From an uncultured Gammaproteobacteria bacterium (GTDB lineage Bacteria; Pseudomonadota; Gammaproteobacteria; HyVt-429): a stretch of 64,000 nucleotides of DNA. Shown here piece after piece: positions 1-9,328 of the stretch (within the stretch, counting starts at the first letter, position 1; each line of letters begins with the position of its first letter). Position numbers and translations under genes: made by a program. The stretch covers positions 48,224 to 112,223 of the forward strand of contig CAMYOD010000013.1 in assembly GCA_947259975.1 (NCBI GenBank). The letters run 5' to 3'. A model generated the notes under the pieces. The model did not search any database, was not told where the DNA came from, and saw only the letters and a list, made by a program, of their open reading frames with translations.

Positions 1-1902
1 AAAGAAGCCACCCTGCAGGCGCGGCTGTCCGCTTACGGCAGTCTCAAGGGCGCGCTGTCGGCGTTTCAGAGTACGGTCGGCGGACTCAGTGCCGCGTCGG
101 CCTTCCAGGCCCTGACCGCAAGCTCGAGCAATACCGACGCCGTCACCGTCAGTGCTTCCACGGGCGCATCCCCGGCCACCTACGATGTCAATGTGACCGC
201 GCTGGCGAGTGCCCACACCCTGGCCTCCGCCGCCGACGGCAGCTATACCGATGTCACCGATGAGGTGGGCACCGGCAGCCTCACGTTCAAGTTCGGCACC
301 ACCGCCCTCGGACCCTACAGCTTTACCCAGAACCCCGACAAGGCCACCGAAACCGTTACCATCGATGCGAGTAACAATTCGCTCGAGGGCATCCGCGACG
401 CGGTAAACAGCGCCGACATCGGCGTGAGTGCCTCCATCGTGTATGACGGCGATGAATATCGACTGACGTTTGTCTCCGCCGAGACCGGCGCCGCCAACAG
501 TCTGCAGATCACTGTCGATGACACCGGTGATGGTGTTGATACGGATAACAACGGCCTCTCGCGCCTGGCCTATAACGGCGGCGCGCTCAACATGGAGCAG
601 ACCGCCGCGGCCCAGGACGCCGCCTTGACGGTGAACGGCATCCCCATTAGTAGTGCAACCAATGTGGTCGCCGACGCCATCGAGGGGGTAACGCTTACCC
701 TGAAGGCGGCGGGCACCAGTTCGGTCACGCTCAGCCAGGACGACAGTGCCGCGCTGGACGCCGCCAAAGCCTTTGTGAATGGTTACAACGCCCTGGCCAG
801 CAGCATCGACACGTTGTCCGGTTACAACGCGGATACGGAACAGGGCGGTATTCTCATCGGCGACGCCACCACGCGCAACATCAGTTCGCAATTGCGCCGC
901 ATCCTCGGCGGCGCCATCGGTGGTGTCGGTGGCGCCTACAATTCTCTGGCTACGGTCGGGATCACCACGGATGCCTTTACGGGCAAACTGCAGCTCGACG
1001 AATCGAAGTTTAATGAGGCGCTGACGAATGATGCGGATAGTGTCGCGCGACTGTTTGCCGCCACCGCATCCGCCTCCGATGCCCTGGTTCGTTACGACGG
1101 CGCCGGCGCTGCTACCGTGGTCGGTGACTACGCGGTCAACATTACGCAACTGGCGACCCAGGGCAGTTACACCGGTGCCGACATCGCCTCGTTCACCGTG
1201 GATGCCGACAACGACACCTTCGCCATCAAACTCGACGGCATCGACTCGGGTACGATTACCCTGACCCAGGGCAGTTACACGGCCACCAGTCTGGCGGCGG
1301 AACTGCAGGCGCGCATCAACGGCGACAGCGAGCTGTCGGCCAATGGCGTGAGCGCCACGGTCACCGTCGCGTCCAATAAACTCTTAATAAAATCAGATCG
1401 TTATGGGAGTGCCAGCACGGCCGAGATCACCTCTGTCGACACCAGTACGGCGGCCACCCTGGGCCTGTCCGTGGCCGCCGGCAGCGACGGTTTGGACGTG
1501 GCCGGCACTATCGGCGGTATCGCTGCCACCGGCGCCGGGCGTTTTTTGACCGGCACGGGTAACGCGGACGGACTCAAGATCGAGATACTCGGCGGCGCCA
1601 CCGGCGATCGCGGCACGCTCAATTTTACCCGCGGCTACGCGGATCTGATCGCGCGCCTGATATCCGACATGCTCGAGTCGAACAGCGCCCTCGACAGCCG
1701 TAGCGAGGGACTCGAGACCGAAATCGAGGCGATCGCGGCGCAACGTCAGGCCTTCGACCGGCGCATGAGCGTGTTCGAGAGCCGGGTGCGGGCACAGTTC
1801 ACGGCCCTGGACGGCCTGCTGGGTCAACTGGAGGTGACCAGCACCTTCCTGACCCAGCAGCTGGCGGGTCTGCAGACCTTGTCCCAGGGTCAGAGTCGAT
1901 AA
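1..1902 (+). CDS. fliD: Flagellar filament cap protein FliD (5' end outside window)
   Basis: The frame is open from base 1, so the first codons lie upstream; 633 residues are visible. FliD forms the pentameric cap on the filament tip and guides insertion of exported flagellin. The visible N-terminus (EATLQARLSAYGSLKGALSAF) matches the start of the FliD_N domain. The middle is Thr/Ser/Ala/Gly rich with D2/D3-like beta segments. The last 120 residues (SALDSRSEGLETEIEAI to LTQQLAGLQ) are the heptad-rich FliD_C coiled coil. It is longer than the common 450-500 residues, with the extra length in the variable middle. fliS follows after a 151-bp gap that holds a sigma-28-type promoter. The identification rests on both terminal domains and on position. 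Confidence 0.95.
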   Translation, partial: KEATLQARLSAYGSLKGALSAFQSTVGGLSAASAFQALTASSSNTDAVTVSASTGASPATYDVNVTALASAHTLASAADGSYTDVTDEVGTGSLTFKFGTTALGPYSFTQNPDKATETVTIDASNNSLEGIRDAVNSADIGVSASIVYDGDEYRLTFVSAETGAANSLQITVDDTGDGVDTDNNGLSRLAYNGGALNMEQTAAAQDAALTVNGIPISSATNVVADAIEGVTLTLKAAGTSSVTLSQDDSAALDAAKAFVNGYNALASSIDTLSGYNADTEQGGILIGDATTRNISSQLRRILGGAIGGVGGAYNSLATVGITTDAFTGKLQLDESKFNEALTNDADSVARLFAATASASDALVRYDGAGAATVVGDYAVNITQLATQGSYTGADIASFTVDADNDTFAIKLDGIDSGTITLTQGSYTATSLAAELQARINGDSELSANGVSATVTVASNKLLIKSDRYGSASTAEITSVDTSTAATLGLSVAAGSDGLDVAGTIGGIAATGAGRFLTGTGNADGLKIEILGGATGDRGTLNFTRGYADLIARLISDMLESNSALDSRSEGLETEIEAIAAQRQAFDRRMSVFESRVRAQFTALDGLLGQLEVTSTFLTQQLAGLQTLSQGQSR

Positions 1903-1942
1903 TGATCATGCACGTTATCCAATTTCCCCAGTCGCACGCCGC

Positions 1943-1969
1943 TAAATTTTTCGCCCAGGGATCCGATAA
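1943..1969 (+). promoter_or_regulatory. Sigma-28 (FliA) promoter for fliS
   Basis: TAAA at 1943-1946, a 15-bp spacer, then TCCGATAA at 1962-1969. This matches 7 of 8 bases of the FliA -10 element GCCGATAA at the standard spacing. The predicted start near 1976 lies about 78 bp before fliS. A FliA promoter here fits late expression of filament chaperones. Confidence 0.7.
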
Positions 1970-2053
1970 CAGGGGAGAGCAGCCGATGCGGTGGTCCGGG
2001 GAAGACGACATCACCGTATCGTCACACGAATTTAACGAAGCAGGAGGGGTTTG

Positions 2054-2482
2054 ATGCATAACACCAACCCGAGAAATGCGGTAGCGCAATATAACCAGGT
2101 CGGTGTCCAGAGCGCCGGCGCAGAAGTCAGCCCCCATCGGCTGGTGCAGATGCTGCTCGAAGGCGCCCTCGACAAGATCGCCATTGCGCGCGGCCATATG
2201 GAGCGTGGTGCGGCGGCGGAAAAAGGCCGTCACATAAGCTGGGCGTTGTCGATCATCAGCGGCCTGCGCGCCAGCCTGGACAAGTCGGCGGGTCGGGAGA
2301 TCGCGGAGAATCTGGATCGGCTCTACGAATATATCGAAAGCCGGTTGCTGACCGCCAACATTCAGAATGACGTCAGCATGCTGGACGAATGCGTGAAACT
2401 TCTCGGGCAGGTGAAATCCGCCTGGGACGAAATTACCCCCGCTGCAACTACGGACGCCAAGCCGGCGGTGGCGGCGCGTTAA
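2054..2482 (+). CDS. fliS: Flagellin export chaperone FliS
   Basis: 142 residues, typical for FliS, which binds the C-terminus of flagellin in the cytoplasm and prevents premature polymerisation. The N-terminal pattern (NPRNAVAQYNQVGVQSAG, then SPHRLVQMLLEGALDKI) is the family signature, as are the central helix ISWALSIISGLRASLD and the LYEYI motif. The ATG at 2054 is preceded by a strong AGGAGGGG ribosome-binding site at 2042-2049; the in-frame TTG at 2051 is too close to it. It lies between fliD and the FliT-like gene. Confidence 0.95.
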   Translation: MHNTNPRNAVAQYNQVGVQSAGAEVSPHRLVQMLLEGALDKIAIARGHMERGAAAEKGRHISWALSIISGLRASLDKSAGREIAENLDRLYEYIESRLLTANIQNDVSMLDECVKLLGQVKSAWDEITPAATTDAKPAVAAR

Positions 2483-2515
2483 CGCGGCAGGTATCGCCGG
2501 CGAGGATTCACACAC

Positions 2516-2830
2516 ATGGCACCCACATTAAGGGCGACGAAACTCACCCGCCTGCGCACAGTCAGTCAAGAAATGCTTGCACTCGCCCAGGTGCAAGATT
2601 GGGATGCGTTGGCGAAGCTGGAAACGGAACGCAGCACGCTGATGAACGACATTTTTTCCGTGCCCTTCGCTCCTGCGGAGGCGGGCGCCGCCGCCGTGCT
2701 GATTCGCGAAGTGCTCGATCTGGACGCGCGTGTGGTCGAGTTTGTCACCGCGCATCGGCGCGAACTGGGTGCGCAGCTGGGGCAGCTGGCGCGCGGCCGC
2801 AATGCGCATCTTGCCTATACCGAAGCCTGA
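2516..2830 (+). CDS. FliT-like small flagellar chaperone
   Basis: 104 residues, predicted all-helical (VSQEMLALAQVQDWDALAKLETER; LDLDARVVEFVTAHRRELGAQL). The length, the helix-rich composition with a W-(D/E)-x-L-x-x-L-E-x-E pattern and the position right after fliS match FliT-type proteins, which in other bacteria chaperone FliD and modulate regulators. Sequence identity with FliT is weak in this family, so the assignment leans on context. It starts 33 bp after fliS. Confidence 0.7.
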   Translation: MAPTLRATKLTRLRTVSQEMLALAQVQDWDALAKLETERSTLMNDIFSVPFAPAEAGAAAVLIREVLDLDARVVEFVTAHRRELGAQLGQLARGRNAHLAYTEA

Positions 2831-2932
2831 CCGCACGCGCCACCATCGCCCCCCGCACTGGCGATCGACGCCGATCGCTCACCCCTGATTTCCCACTGAA
2901 GTACGACCTCTGCTGCCGCAGATGTCGATTTT

Positions 2933-2960
2933 TTGACATCTAAAATTTTTGTGCTGTACT
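2933..2960 (+). promoter_or_regulatory. Candidate sigma-70 promoter for fleQ
   Basis: TTGACA (2933-2938), a 16-bp spacer and TGTACT (2955-2960, 4 of 6 bases of TATAAT). The -35 box overlaps a 7-bp inverted repeat, AGATGTC (2920-2926) and GACATCT (2935-2941), which could be an operator. The site is about 100 bp before fleQ. Confidence 0.45.
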
Positions 2961-3060
2961 TGATTGAGTCACAACACAAAGCAAAAACCTGCTTGTCAGT
3001 GAGGGGTTTAGGACATTTAGGGGGTCCAGAATGGAGTGTCAGAGCGGAGGGGCGGCATAA

Positions 3061-4506
3061 ATGTCGGCGTCAATGGTACTGGTTCTTGAGTCCGATTCGA
3101 GTCGGCGCGACTACCTGCGTTCACTGCTCGAATTCGCCGATTGCGACGAGGTTGTGCTGACCGATTATACGGCCTGGCAACAAGATGCCCCGGCCGTGGG
3201 CAGTGCGCAGATCTGTTTACTCGGCGCGCCCGGACCGGGCGTGGATATCGCCGCGACGGTCACCGCGCTCCACAGCTGGGATGCGCGGCTGCCGATTTTT
3301 CTGCTCGGCAACGGGACTGCCACGGCCGATCCGGCGCCTGAGGTCGACGGCGCCATTCTCGGCACCCTGGACCTGCCGCTGCGCTATCTGCAGTTCAATA
3401 ATGCCCTGCATACCGGCCAGGTGTTCCGCGAGAGTCAGGACAAGCGCAGCGGTCGGCCGCTCGAATTGTTTCGTAGCCTGGTTGGCAGCAGTCGCGGCGT
3501 GCAGGATATCCGCCAGCAAATGGGGCAGGTGGCGGATTCGGAAGCCACCGTACTGATACTCGGCGAGTCCGGCACCGGCAAGGAAGTGGTCGCGCGCAAC
3601 CTGCATTACCATTCCGCGCGCCGCGAAAAGCCGTTTGTGCCGATCAATTGCGGTGCGATTCCCGGCGATCTGCTCGAGAGCGAACTCTTCGGCCACGAAA
3701 AGGGTTCTTTCACGGGTGCGATCAGCGCACGCAAAGGCCGCTTCGAGATGGCCGAGGGCGGTACCCTGTTTCTCGACGAGATCGGTGACATGAGTCTGCC
3801 GATGCAGGTGAAGTTATTGCGGGTACTGCAAGAGCGCAGCTATGAGCGTGTCGGCAGCAACAAGAGCATGTCGACCAATGTGCGTATTATCGCGGCAACC
3901 CATCGGAATCTGGAAAGCGAGATCAGCGAAGGCAAGTTCCGCGAGGATTTATTTTATCGCCTGAATGTCTTTCCCATCGAGATGCCACCCTTGCGCGAGC
4001 GCGCCGAAGACATTCCGCTGTTGATCAATGAGCTTATCTCGCGGGTCGAGCACGAGAAGCGTGGCTCGATACGAATGTCACCTGCGGCCGTGATGGCGCT
4101 TTGTCAGTACCATTGGCCGGGTAACGTCCGTGAGCTGGCGAATTTGATCGAGCGCCTGGTGATCATGTACCCCTACCGGGTGGTCGACGCCGAGGATTTG
4201 CCGGCCAAATTCCAGCTCGATGGCGGCGCCAGCAAAAGCGTGCCGGATCAGGAAACGACGGTACCGCTGGAGTGGCTCTCGGCGCCGCGGCTGCCGCGCG
4301 GCGGTATCGATCTCAAAGAGCACCTAAGCAGTCTCGAATACAATCTGATCAAGCAGGCCCTCGATGAATCAAACGGCGTGGTCGCACATGCCGCGAAGCT
4401 GCTCAATATGCGGCGCACGACCCTGGTCGAAAAACTCCGCAAGTTTGACAATCTCAACGGCTCCAACCGCCAGGATTTTGACAAGGCGTCGGCAGTCGGT
4501 TCGTAA
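3061..4506 (+). CDS. fleQ: Flagellar master regulator FleQ, sigma-54 activator
   Basis: 481 residues. Residues 1-120 form a FleQ-type receiver-like domain with no phospho-acceptor Asp at the usual strand end ([12 protein letters not shown]). An AAA+ domain follows, with Walker A GESGTGKE near residue 170, the sigma-54 contact loop GSFTGA and Walker [12 protein letters not shown]-terminal Fis-type helix-turn-helix ([18 protein letters not shown]) binds DNA. FleQ activates sigma-54 flagellar promoters and, in characterised relatives, binds c-di-GMP and is restrained by FleN. The gene is followed by fleS and fleR. The contact loop reads GSFTGA rather than the commoner GAFTGA. A ribosome-binding site GGAGGGG precedes the ATG. 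Confidence 0.96.
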   Translation: MSASMVLVLESDSSRRDYLRSLLEFADCDEVVLTDYTAWQQDAPAVGSAQICLLGAPGPGVDIAATVTALHSWDARLPIFLLGNGTATADPAPEVDGAILGTLDLPLRYLQFNNALHTGQVFRESQDKRSGRPLELFRSLVGSSRGVQDIRQQMGQVADSEATVLILGESGTGKEVVARNLHYHSARREKPFVPINCGAIPGDLLESELFGHEKGSFTGAISARKGRFEMAEGGTLFLDEIGDMSLPMQVKLLRVLQERSYERVGSNKSMSTNVRIIAATHRNLESEISEGKFREDLFYRLNVFPIEMPPLRERAEDIPLLINELISRVEHEKRGSIRMSPAAVMALCQYHWPGNVRELANLIERLVIMYPYRVVDAEDLPAKFQLDGGASKSVPDQETTVPLEWLSAPRLPRGGIDLKEHLSSLEYNLIKQALDESNGVVAHAAKLLNMRRTTLVEKLRKFDNLNGSNRQDFDKASAVGS

Positions 4507-4535
4507 CTCCCTGATTCCAGGTACTTTTTCTATCC

Positions 4536-4551
4536 GGGCACGGTTCTTGCT
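4536..4551 (+). promoter_or_regulatory. Sigma-54 promoter for fleSR
   Basis: GGGCACGGTTCTTGCT has GG at -24 (4537-4538), exactly 10 bp, then GC at -12 (4549-4550). It matches TGGCACG-N4-TTGC at all but the first base. The predicted start near 4562 is about 60 bp before fleS, which fits FleQ-dependent transcription of fleSR in related systems. Confidence 0.85.
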
Positions 4552-4624
4552 CAAGTGATTGAGGCGGGCGGCGCGCGTCGCCGACCCGTCAACGATCACT
4601 TTTTCACCTGAGCAAGGCCGGGAG

Positions 4625-5806
4625 ATGAATCAAACCAGTACTGTGCCCGAGGAAGATCTGACGGACGCCTTTCGCGTCTTCAATGATCTCTCCGAACAGC
4701 TGATCGACTCCTTTACGGTACTCGAAAACCGTGTTGCGACGTTGAGCGCCGAGCTCGCGGCCACGCGCGAAGCGCGCCGGCGCGAGGCGGCGAAGTCCGC
4801 GCAGCTTACGGACCGTCTGGCCAAGCTGCTTGCCGCGCTGCCGGGCGGGGTGATCGTGGTCGACGGCGCCGGCTGCGTGCAGGAGGCCAATCCAGCCGCC
4901 GGCGAATTGCTCGGCGAGCCGCTGCGAGGCGAGATCTGGCGGGATGTCATCGGACGCGCATTTCAGTCCGACACCGCGGCCGGCCCCGATGTGTATCTAC
5001 ATGACGGCCGCGCCGTGAGTATTTCCACTTGCCCGATGGCCGGTGAGCCCGGACAAATTCTCTTGCTGCAGGATGTCAGTGAAACGCACCAGCTGCATGA
5101 GCGCCTGGCGCGTCACAAACGCCTTTCGGCAATGGGCGAGATGGCCGCCAGTCTGGCACATCAAATTCGTACGCCCTTGTCCACAGCACTGCTGTACGTA
5201 TCTCACCTTGCACGCCCCAATATCGACTCAGGAGATGTAACGATGATTACGGAACGAATTCGTGACCGACTTGGACACCTCGACAGCCTGGTGCGCGATA
5301 TGCTGGTGTTCGCACGCGGCGGCAGTTCCGAGTCTGCGGAGATCGACGTCAGCGAATTGATGCAGGATCTGCGCGATGCCGCCGAGCCCATGCTGGGCGC
5401 AGATTTTGAACTCGACCTGCAACCGGAGGTTGCCGGCCGGGCGGTGCGCGGCAATCGCGATGCGCTGCTGGGCGCACTGCAGAATCTTGTGGTCAACGCA
5501 ATCCAGGCCTGCGGCGCCGGTGGCCGTATCGAGATACGTGCTACTGCGATATCCGACGAGGAAGTCGCTTTGCTGGTCTGCGACAACGGTCCGGGCATTC
5601 CGGAGGATATTCAGGATCGTATCTTCGAGCCATTTTTTACCACCCGCGGTGCCGGTACCGGTCTCGGCCTCGCGGTGGTGCAGGCCGTGGCCCATGCCCA
5701 CCAGGGCTCGGTCTGGTTTGAATCCACGCCGGGTGGCGGCAGCAGCATCGGTTTATGTCTGCCGACGTCAGGGCGGGCCGGGTTCGGAACATCAGTTACG
5801 CAATAA
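4625..5806 (+). CDS. fleS: Flagellar two-component sensor kinase FleS/FlrB
   Basis: 393 residues, soluble, with no membrane segment. An N-terminal helix (DAFRVFNDLSEQLIDSFTVL) runs into a coiled coil. A PAS domain follows at about 75-150 (LLAALPGGVIVVDGAGCVQEANPAA). The HisKA domain carries the phospho-accepting His in SLAHQIRTPLS near residue 178. The ATPase has N box NLVVNAIQAC, G1 DNGPGIP and G2 GTGLGLAVV. It phosphorylates FleR. The frame is open further upstream, but the extra residues are Arg-rich with no family resemblance, so the ATG at 4625 is preferred. fleR starts 13 bp downstream. Confidence 0.94.
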   Translation: MNQTSTVPEEDLTDAFRVFNDLSEQLIDSFTVLENRVATLSAELAATREARRREAAKSAQLTDRLAKLLAALPGGVIVVDGAGCVQEANPAAGELLGEPLRGEIWRDVIGRAFQSDTAAGPDVYLHDGRAVSISTCPMAGEPGQILLLQDVSETHQLHERLARHKRLSAMGEMAASLAHQIRTPLSTALLYVSHLARPNIDSGDVTMITERIRDRLGHLDSLVRDMLVFARGGSSESAEIDVSELMQDLRDAAEPMLGADFELDLQPEVAGRAVRGNRDALLGALQNLVVNAIQACGAGGRIEIRATAISDEEVALLVCDNGPGIPEDIQDRIFEPFFTTRGAGTGLGLAVVQAVAHAHQGSVWFESTPGGGSSIGLCLPTSGRAGFGTSVTQ

Positions 5807-5819
5807 TCAAGAGGACGCT

Positions 5820-7187
5820 ATGAACCGTTCGACAGTTTTGGTCGTTGAAGATGACGATGCACTGCGCCAGGCGTTAAGCGACACGCTGCAGCTCGCGGGT
5901 TACACGGTTGTGACTGCGGCGGGCGGCAAGTCGGCGTTGGAGCACCTCGCGGACGAAGAACTTGGTATCGTCATCAGTGACATCAAGATGGATGGCATGG
6001 ATGGCCACCAATTACTCAAGAACATCAAGAAGCGGCGCACCGATCTGCCGGTGTTGTTGATGACGGCATTCGGCACTATTCAGCAGGCGGTGGTCGCCAT
6101 GCGTGATGGTGCCACGGACTATCTCGTCAAGCCCTTCGAGGCGGAAGTGCTGGTTAACGCGGTGAGTCGCTATCTGCCGCCGCAGCTGAATGCCGGCGAC
6201 GGCGACCCGATCGCCGTCGATGCCGCCACCCATGCAGTGTTCGATCGCGCACGCCAGGTCGCGGACAGTGACGCCACCGTCATGATCAGCGGCGAGAGCG
6301 GCACCGGCAAGGAGGTGCTCGCGCGCTACATTCATCAGTACTCGCCACGTGCCGCGCAACCCTTCGTCGCGGTCAACTGCGCGGCAATCCCGGAGAACAT
6401 GCTCGAGGCCACGTTGTTTGGCTACGAGAAGGGTGCGTTTACCGGCGCCTACCAGGCCTGCCCGGGGAAATTTGAGCAGGCCCAGGGCGGCACCTTGCTG
6501 TTGGACGAGATATCGGAGATGGACCTGGGATTGCAGGCCAAGCTGTTACGCGTCTTGCAGGAAAAGGAGGTCGAGCGCCTCGGCGGTCGCAAGTTGATCG
6601 ATCTCGATGTGCGCGTATTGGCGACCTCCAACCGCCGTCTGAAGGAAGAAGTGGCGGCCGGCCGCTTTCGTGAGGACCTCTTCTATCGGCTCACCGTTTT
6701 CCCCTTGCATCTGCCGCCGCTGCGCGAGCGCGTTGATGACATCGAACCGCTGGCGGAGTATCTGCTCGCTAAATACGCTGCGGCACAAGGTCGCCCGATG
6801 CCCTCGTTAACGCAGGCGGCGAGCGCCGGGTTACGCGCCCATGCGTGGCCCGGCAATGTACGGGAGCTGGAAAACCTGGTGCAACGGGCGCTCATTTTGC
6901 AGCGCGAAGATCAATTCGACGTGGACGATCTGCAATTTGAATTGAGCCCCGCGGATTCGGTTGTGACGACCGACGTCGATGGTGGTGGCGCGGATAATCT
7001 GGGGGACGACCTCAAGACCCGTGAGCAGGAACTCATTATCGAAGCCCTGGAACGCGCGAGCGGACAGCGCAAGGCGGCCGCCGCGCGCCTCGGTATCAGT
7101 GAACGTACCCTGCGCTACAAATTGGCGCGGATGCGCGAGGCGGGGATAGCGTTGCCGATGGGGGTCGCGGCGCGCGGCGCCGGTTGA
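5820..7187 (+). CDS. fleR: Flagellar sigma-54 response regulator FleR/FlrC
   Basis: 455 residues. The receiver domain has its phospho-acceptor Asp in VISDIKMDG, near residue 53, and the conserved Lys in YLVKPF. The AAA+ domain carries GESGTGKE, a canonical GAFTGA loop and TLLLDEISE. The C-terminal Fis-type helix-turn-helix is AAAARLGISERTLRYKL. In related bacteria this regulator switches on class III sigma-54 genes (basal body, hook, export) after FleS phosphorylation. Candidate targets here are fliK and fliL. The ATG at 5820 follows AGAGGA. Confidence 0.95.
   Translation: MNRSTVLVVEDDDALRQALSDTLQLAGYTVVTAAGGKSALEHLADEELGIVISDIKMDGMDGHQLLKNIKKRRTDLPVLLMTAFGTIQQAVVAMRDGATDYLVKPFEAEVLVNAVSRYLPPQLNAGDGDPIAVDAATHAVFDRARQVADSDATVMISGESGTGKEVLARYIHQYSPRAAQPFVAVNCAAIPENMLEATLFGYEKGAFTGAYQACPGKFEQAQGGTLLLDEISEMDLGLQAKLLRVLQEKEVERLGGRKLIDLDVRVLATSNRRLKEEVAAGRFREDLFYRLTVFPLHLPPLRERVDDIEPLAEYLLAKYAAAQGRPMPSLTQAASAGLRAHAWPGNVRELENLVQRALILQREDQFDVDDLQFELSPADSVVTTDVDGGGADNLGDDLKTREQELIIEALERASGQRKAAAARLGISERTLRYKLARMREAGIALPMGVAARGAG
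7141..7156 (+). promoter_or_regulatory. Weak sigma-54-like site before fliE
   Basis: CGGGGATAGCGTTGCC has GG-N10-GC spacing and a TTGC -12 element, but a poor -24 element (6 of 12 conserved bases). It sits in the last codons of fleR, about 97 bp before fliE, where related clusters have a sigma-54 promoter. It may be a chance match. Confidence 0.3.
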
Positions 7188-7252
7188 GCAGCTCGACGCG
7201 TACCCGCCACTGATGGAAAACAACTTACAGCAGGCATTCGGGGAGTAACCCT

Positions 7253-7573
7253 ATGAACAAGATCGATGCAAGCGATTTACTGGCACAAATGCGCGCCATG
7301 TCGGCGCAGGTCCAGGCACTGGAGACGCCAGCCGCGAGCGAGGCGCCGGGAAACGGTTTCTCGGCGTTATTGAAAAATGCGATCGATCAGGTCAACGAAA
7401 ACCAGCAGCAGGCAGGTGCGCTCACCAAGGCATTCGAACTGGGTGATGCGAGTGTCGATCTGGCACAGGTCATGGTGGCAGTACAGAAGGCGAATGTGTC
7501 CTTTCAAGCCATGACGCATGTACGCAATCGTTTGGTGTCCGCTTATCAGGACATCATGAATATGCCCGTTTAA
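7253..7573 (+). CDS. fliE: Flagellar hook-basal body protein FliE
   Basis: 106 residues, normal for FliE, which joins the MS ring to the proximal rod. Recognised by the C-terminal family pattern (FSALLKNAIDQVNENQQQAG, KAFELGDASVDLAQVMVAVQKA, FQAMTHVRNRLVSAYQDIMNMPV). The start is ATG 7253 with GGGGAG upstream. It opens the fliEFGHIJ run; fliF starts 60 bp later. Confidence 0.97.
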   Translation: MNKIDASDLLAQMRAMSAQVQALETPAASEAPGNGFSALLKNAIDQVNENQQQAGALTKAFELGDASVDLAQVMVAVQKANVSFQAMTHVRNRLVSAYQDIMNMPV

Positions 7574-7633
7574 TCGGGCCGCCAGTCTCGGGAGTGCGGA
7601 TGACACACGAGCAAGAATCGACGACGAAGCAAA

Positions 7634-9328
7634 ATGGCAGAGGCTAAGACACAAGGCATCGCGGCCGCGGCGCACGGATTCAGCGGTCTGTCGGTGATCC
7701 GGCAACTGATATTGCTCGTAGGGCTCGCGGCAAGCGTCGCGGTGGGTGTTTCGATCGTACTCTGGTCGCAAAAACCCAATTATCAGATTCTCTACGGCGC
7801 GCTGGCCGAGAAAGATGTCGTGACGGTCATGGACGAACTGCAAAAAGCGAACATCCCGGCCAAGCTCGACCAGACCAGCGGCGCGCTCATGGTGCCGGCG
7901 AGCAAGGTCCATGACGCGCGCCTGAAGCTGGCCGCGCAGGGATTGCCCAAGGGTTCGGTCGGCGGATTCGAGATCATGGACCGCGATCGCGGCTTCGGTA
8001 GCAGCCAATTCATGGAGTTAGCCCGGTACCAACACGCCATGGAGGGCGAACTGGTGCGCTCTATCGTGACATTGAACAGTGTGCGTGATGCACGCGTGCA
8101 TCTGGCAATTCCGCGCCAGTCCGTGTTCGTGCGCAATCGCGAAAAACCGAGCGCGTCCGTGGTACTCGGTCTCTATCCGGGTCGCCAGCTGGATGACGGT
8201 CAGGTCGCCGGTATCGTGCATTTGGTGGCATCGAGCGTGCCGAATCTAGATGAGTCCCAGGTCACCGTGGTTGACGAGCGCGGCAACCTGCTCAGCAATC
8301 GCATGTCGTCACGAGAACTTGCCCTGAGCGCGACACAATTCGATCACACCCGGCGCGTGGAAGATGCCTACGTCAAGCGCGTCGAAGAGATACTCCTGCC
8401 CATCGTAGGTGCCGGCCGGGTGCGCGCCCAGGTCGTTGCCAAGCTGGATTTCACTTTCAAGGAAGAGACCCAGGAAAGCTTTAATCCCGAAAAGCAGGTG
8501 GTGCGCAGTGAACAGACCTCCGAGGAAGAGACCGTAGGCTATGCCGGCGCCGCGGGCGGCATTCCCGGCGCACTGACTAACCAACCGCCGGGCACCGGCC
8601 AGGTGCCGGAACGACGACCCGATGTGCCGGTGCGCCCGCGTGACGCCCAGGGCAACGAGCAGGAGCAGTTGGCGGCGCTGCAGCCCCCCGGCAGCAAGAG
8701 CCGGCAGGCGACCCACAATTACGAACTCGAGAAGACGATCAGCCACACACGCCAGCCCTTCGGCAGTCTCGAACGCCTGTCCGTGGCCGTGGTCGTGGAC
8801 AACAAACAGACACTGAATGACGATGGTGAAGCGGTGCGCGCGCCCTACGCGGAGGAAGAGCTCACGCGCCTGACCACCCTGGTCAAGGACGCGATTGGTT
8901 TTGACGAGGCCCGCGGCGACAGCGTCAGTGTGGTGAATGTCGCATTCCAGCAGCCGGAGGCCGTTGAGCCTCTGCCGGAACCGCCGTTGTGGCAGCAGCC
9001 CTGGTTGTGGGATGTGGCGAAACAGGTACTCGGTGGATTGGTCGCCTTGCTGCTGGTGCTTGGTGTACTGCGCCCGGTGTTGCGCAGTCTGGCGGAAAAG
9101 GGCCAGGCGCCCGTCGTGTTTAGCGGCGCCCCGGGCGAGGCGGCGCTGCCGGTGGGTGAGGACCAGCTCAGTCTGAGTGCTCCCGGGGCGGCACAGGAAA
9201 TCACCGCGCAGGCCTCCGCCAATGTCTATCAGGAGGATCTGTCGGCGACCAAGACGTTGGTCGCCGAGGACCCGAAACGCGCGGCGCAAGTGGTAAAAGG
9301 CTGGTTGGCGACGGATGGCGGACAGTAA
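7634..9328 (+). CDS. fliF: Flagellar MS-ring protein FliF
   Basis: 564 residues. An N-terminal membrane helix (LILLVGLAASVAVGVSIVLW, about 25-45) is followed by the periplasmic ring-building motifs (NYQILYGAL, GFEIMDRDRGFGSSQF, GELVRSIVTLNSVRDARVHLA). A Pro/Glu-rich segment comes next, then a second membrane helix (VLGGLVALLLVLGVLRPVL, about 465-485). The cytoplasmic tail ends in the FliG-binding motif KRAAQVVKGWL. FliF is the membrane platform for rotor and export gate. The last 14 bp overlap fliG, suggesting translational coupling. Confidence 0.97.
   Translation: MAEAKTQGIAAAAHGFSGLSVIRQLILLVGLAASVAVGVSIVLWSQKPNYQILYGALAEKDVVTVMDELQKANIPAKLDQTSGALMVPASKVHDARLKLAAQGLPKGSVGGFEIMDRDRGFGSSQFMELARYQHAMEGELVRSIVTLNSVRDARVHLAIPRQSVFVRNREKPSASVVLGLYPGRQLDDGQVAGIVHLVASSVPNLDESQVTVVDERGNLLSNRMSSRELALSATQFDHTRRVEDAYVKRVEEILLPIVGAGRVRAQVVAKLDFTFKEETQESFNPEKQVVRSEQTSEEETVGYAGAAGGIPGALTNQPPGTGQVPERRPDVPVRPRDAQGNEQEQLAALQPPGSKSRQATHNYELEKTISHTRQPFGSLERLSVAVVVDNKQTLNDDGEAVRAPYAEEELTRLTTLVKDAIGFDEARGDSVSVVNVAFQQPEAVEPLPEPPLWQQPWLWDVAKQVLGGLVALLLVLGVLRPVLRSLAEKGQAPVVFSGAPGEAALPVGEDQLSLSAPGAAQEITAQASANVYQEDLSATKTLVAEDPKRAAQVVKGWLATDGGQ

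Noticed and set aside
2861-2878. Hairpin GCGATCG-ACGC-CGATCGC after the FliT-like gene as a terminator
   Set aside because: The stem is short and followed by a mixed sequence without a T-run; too weak to call.
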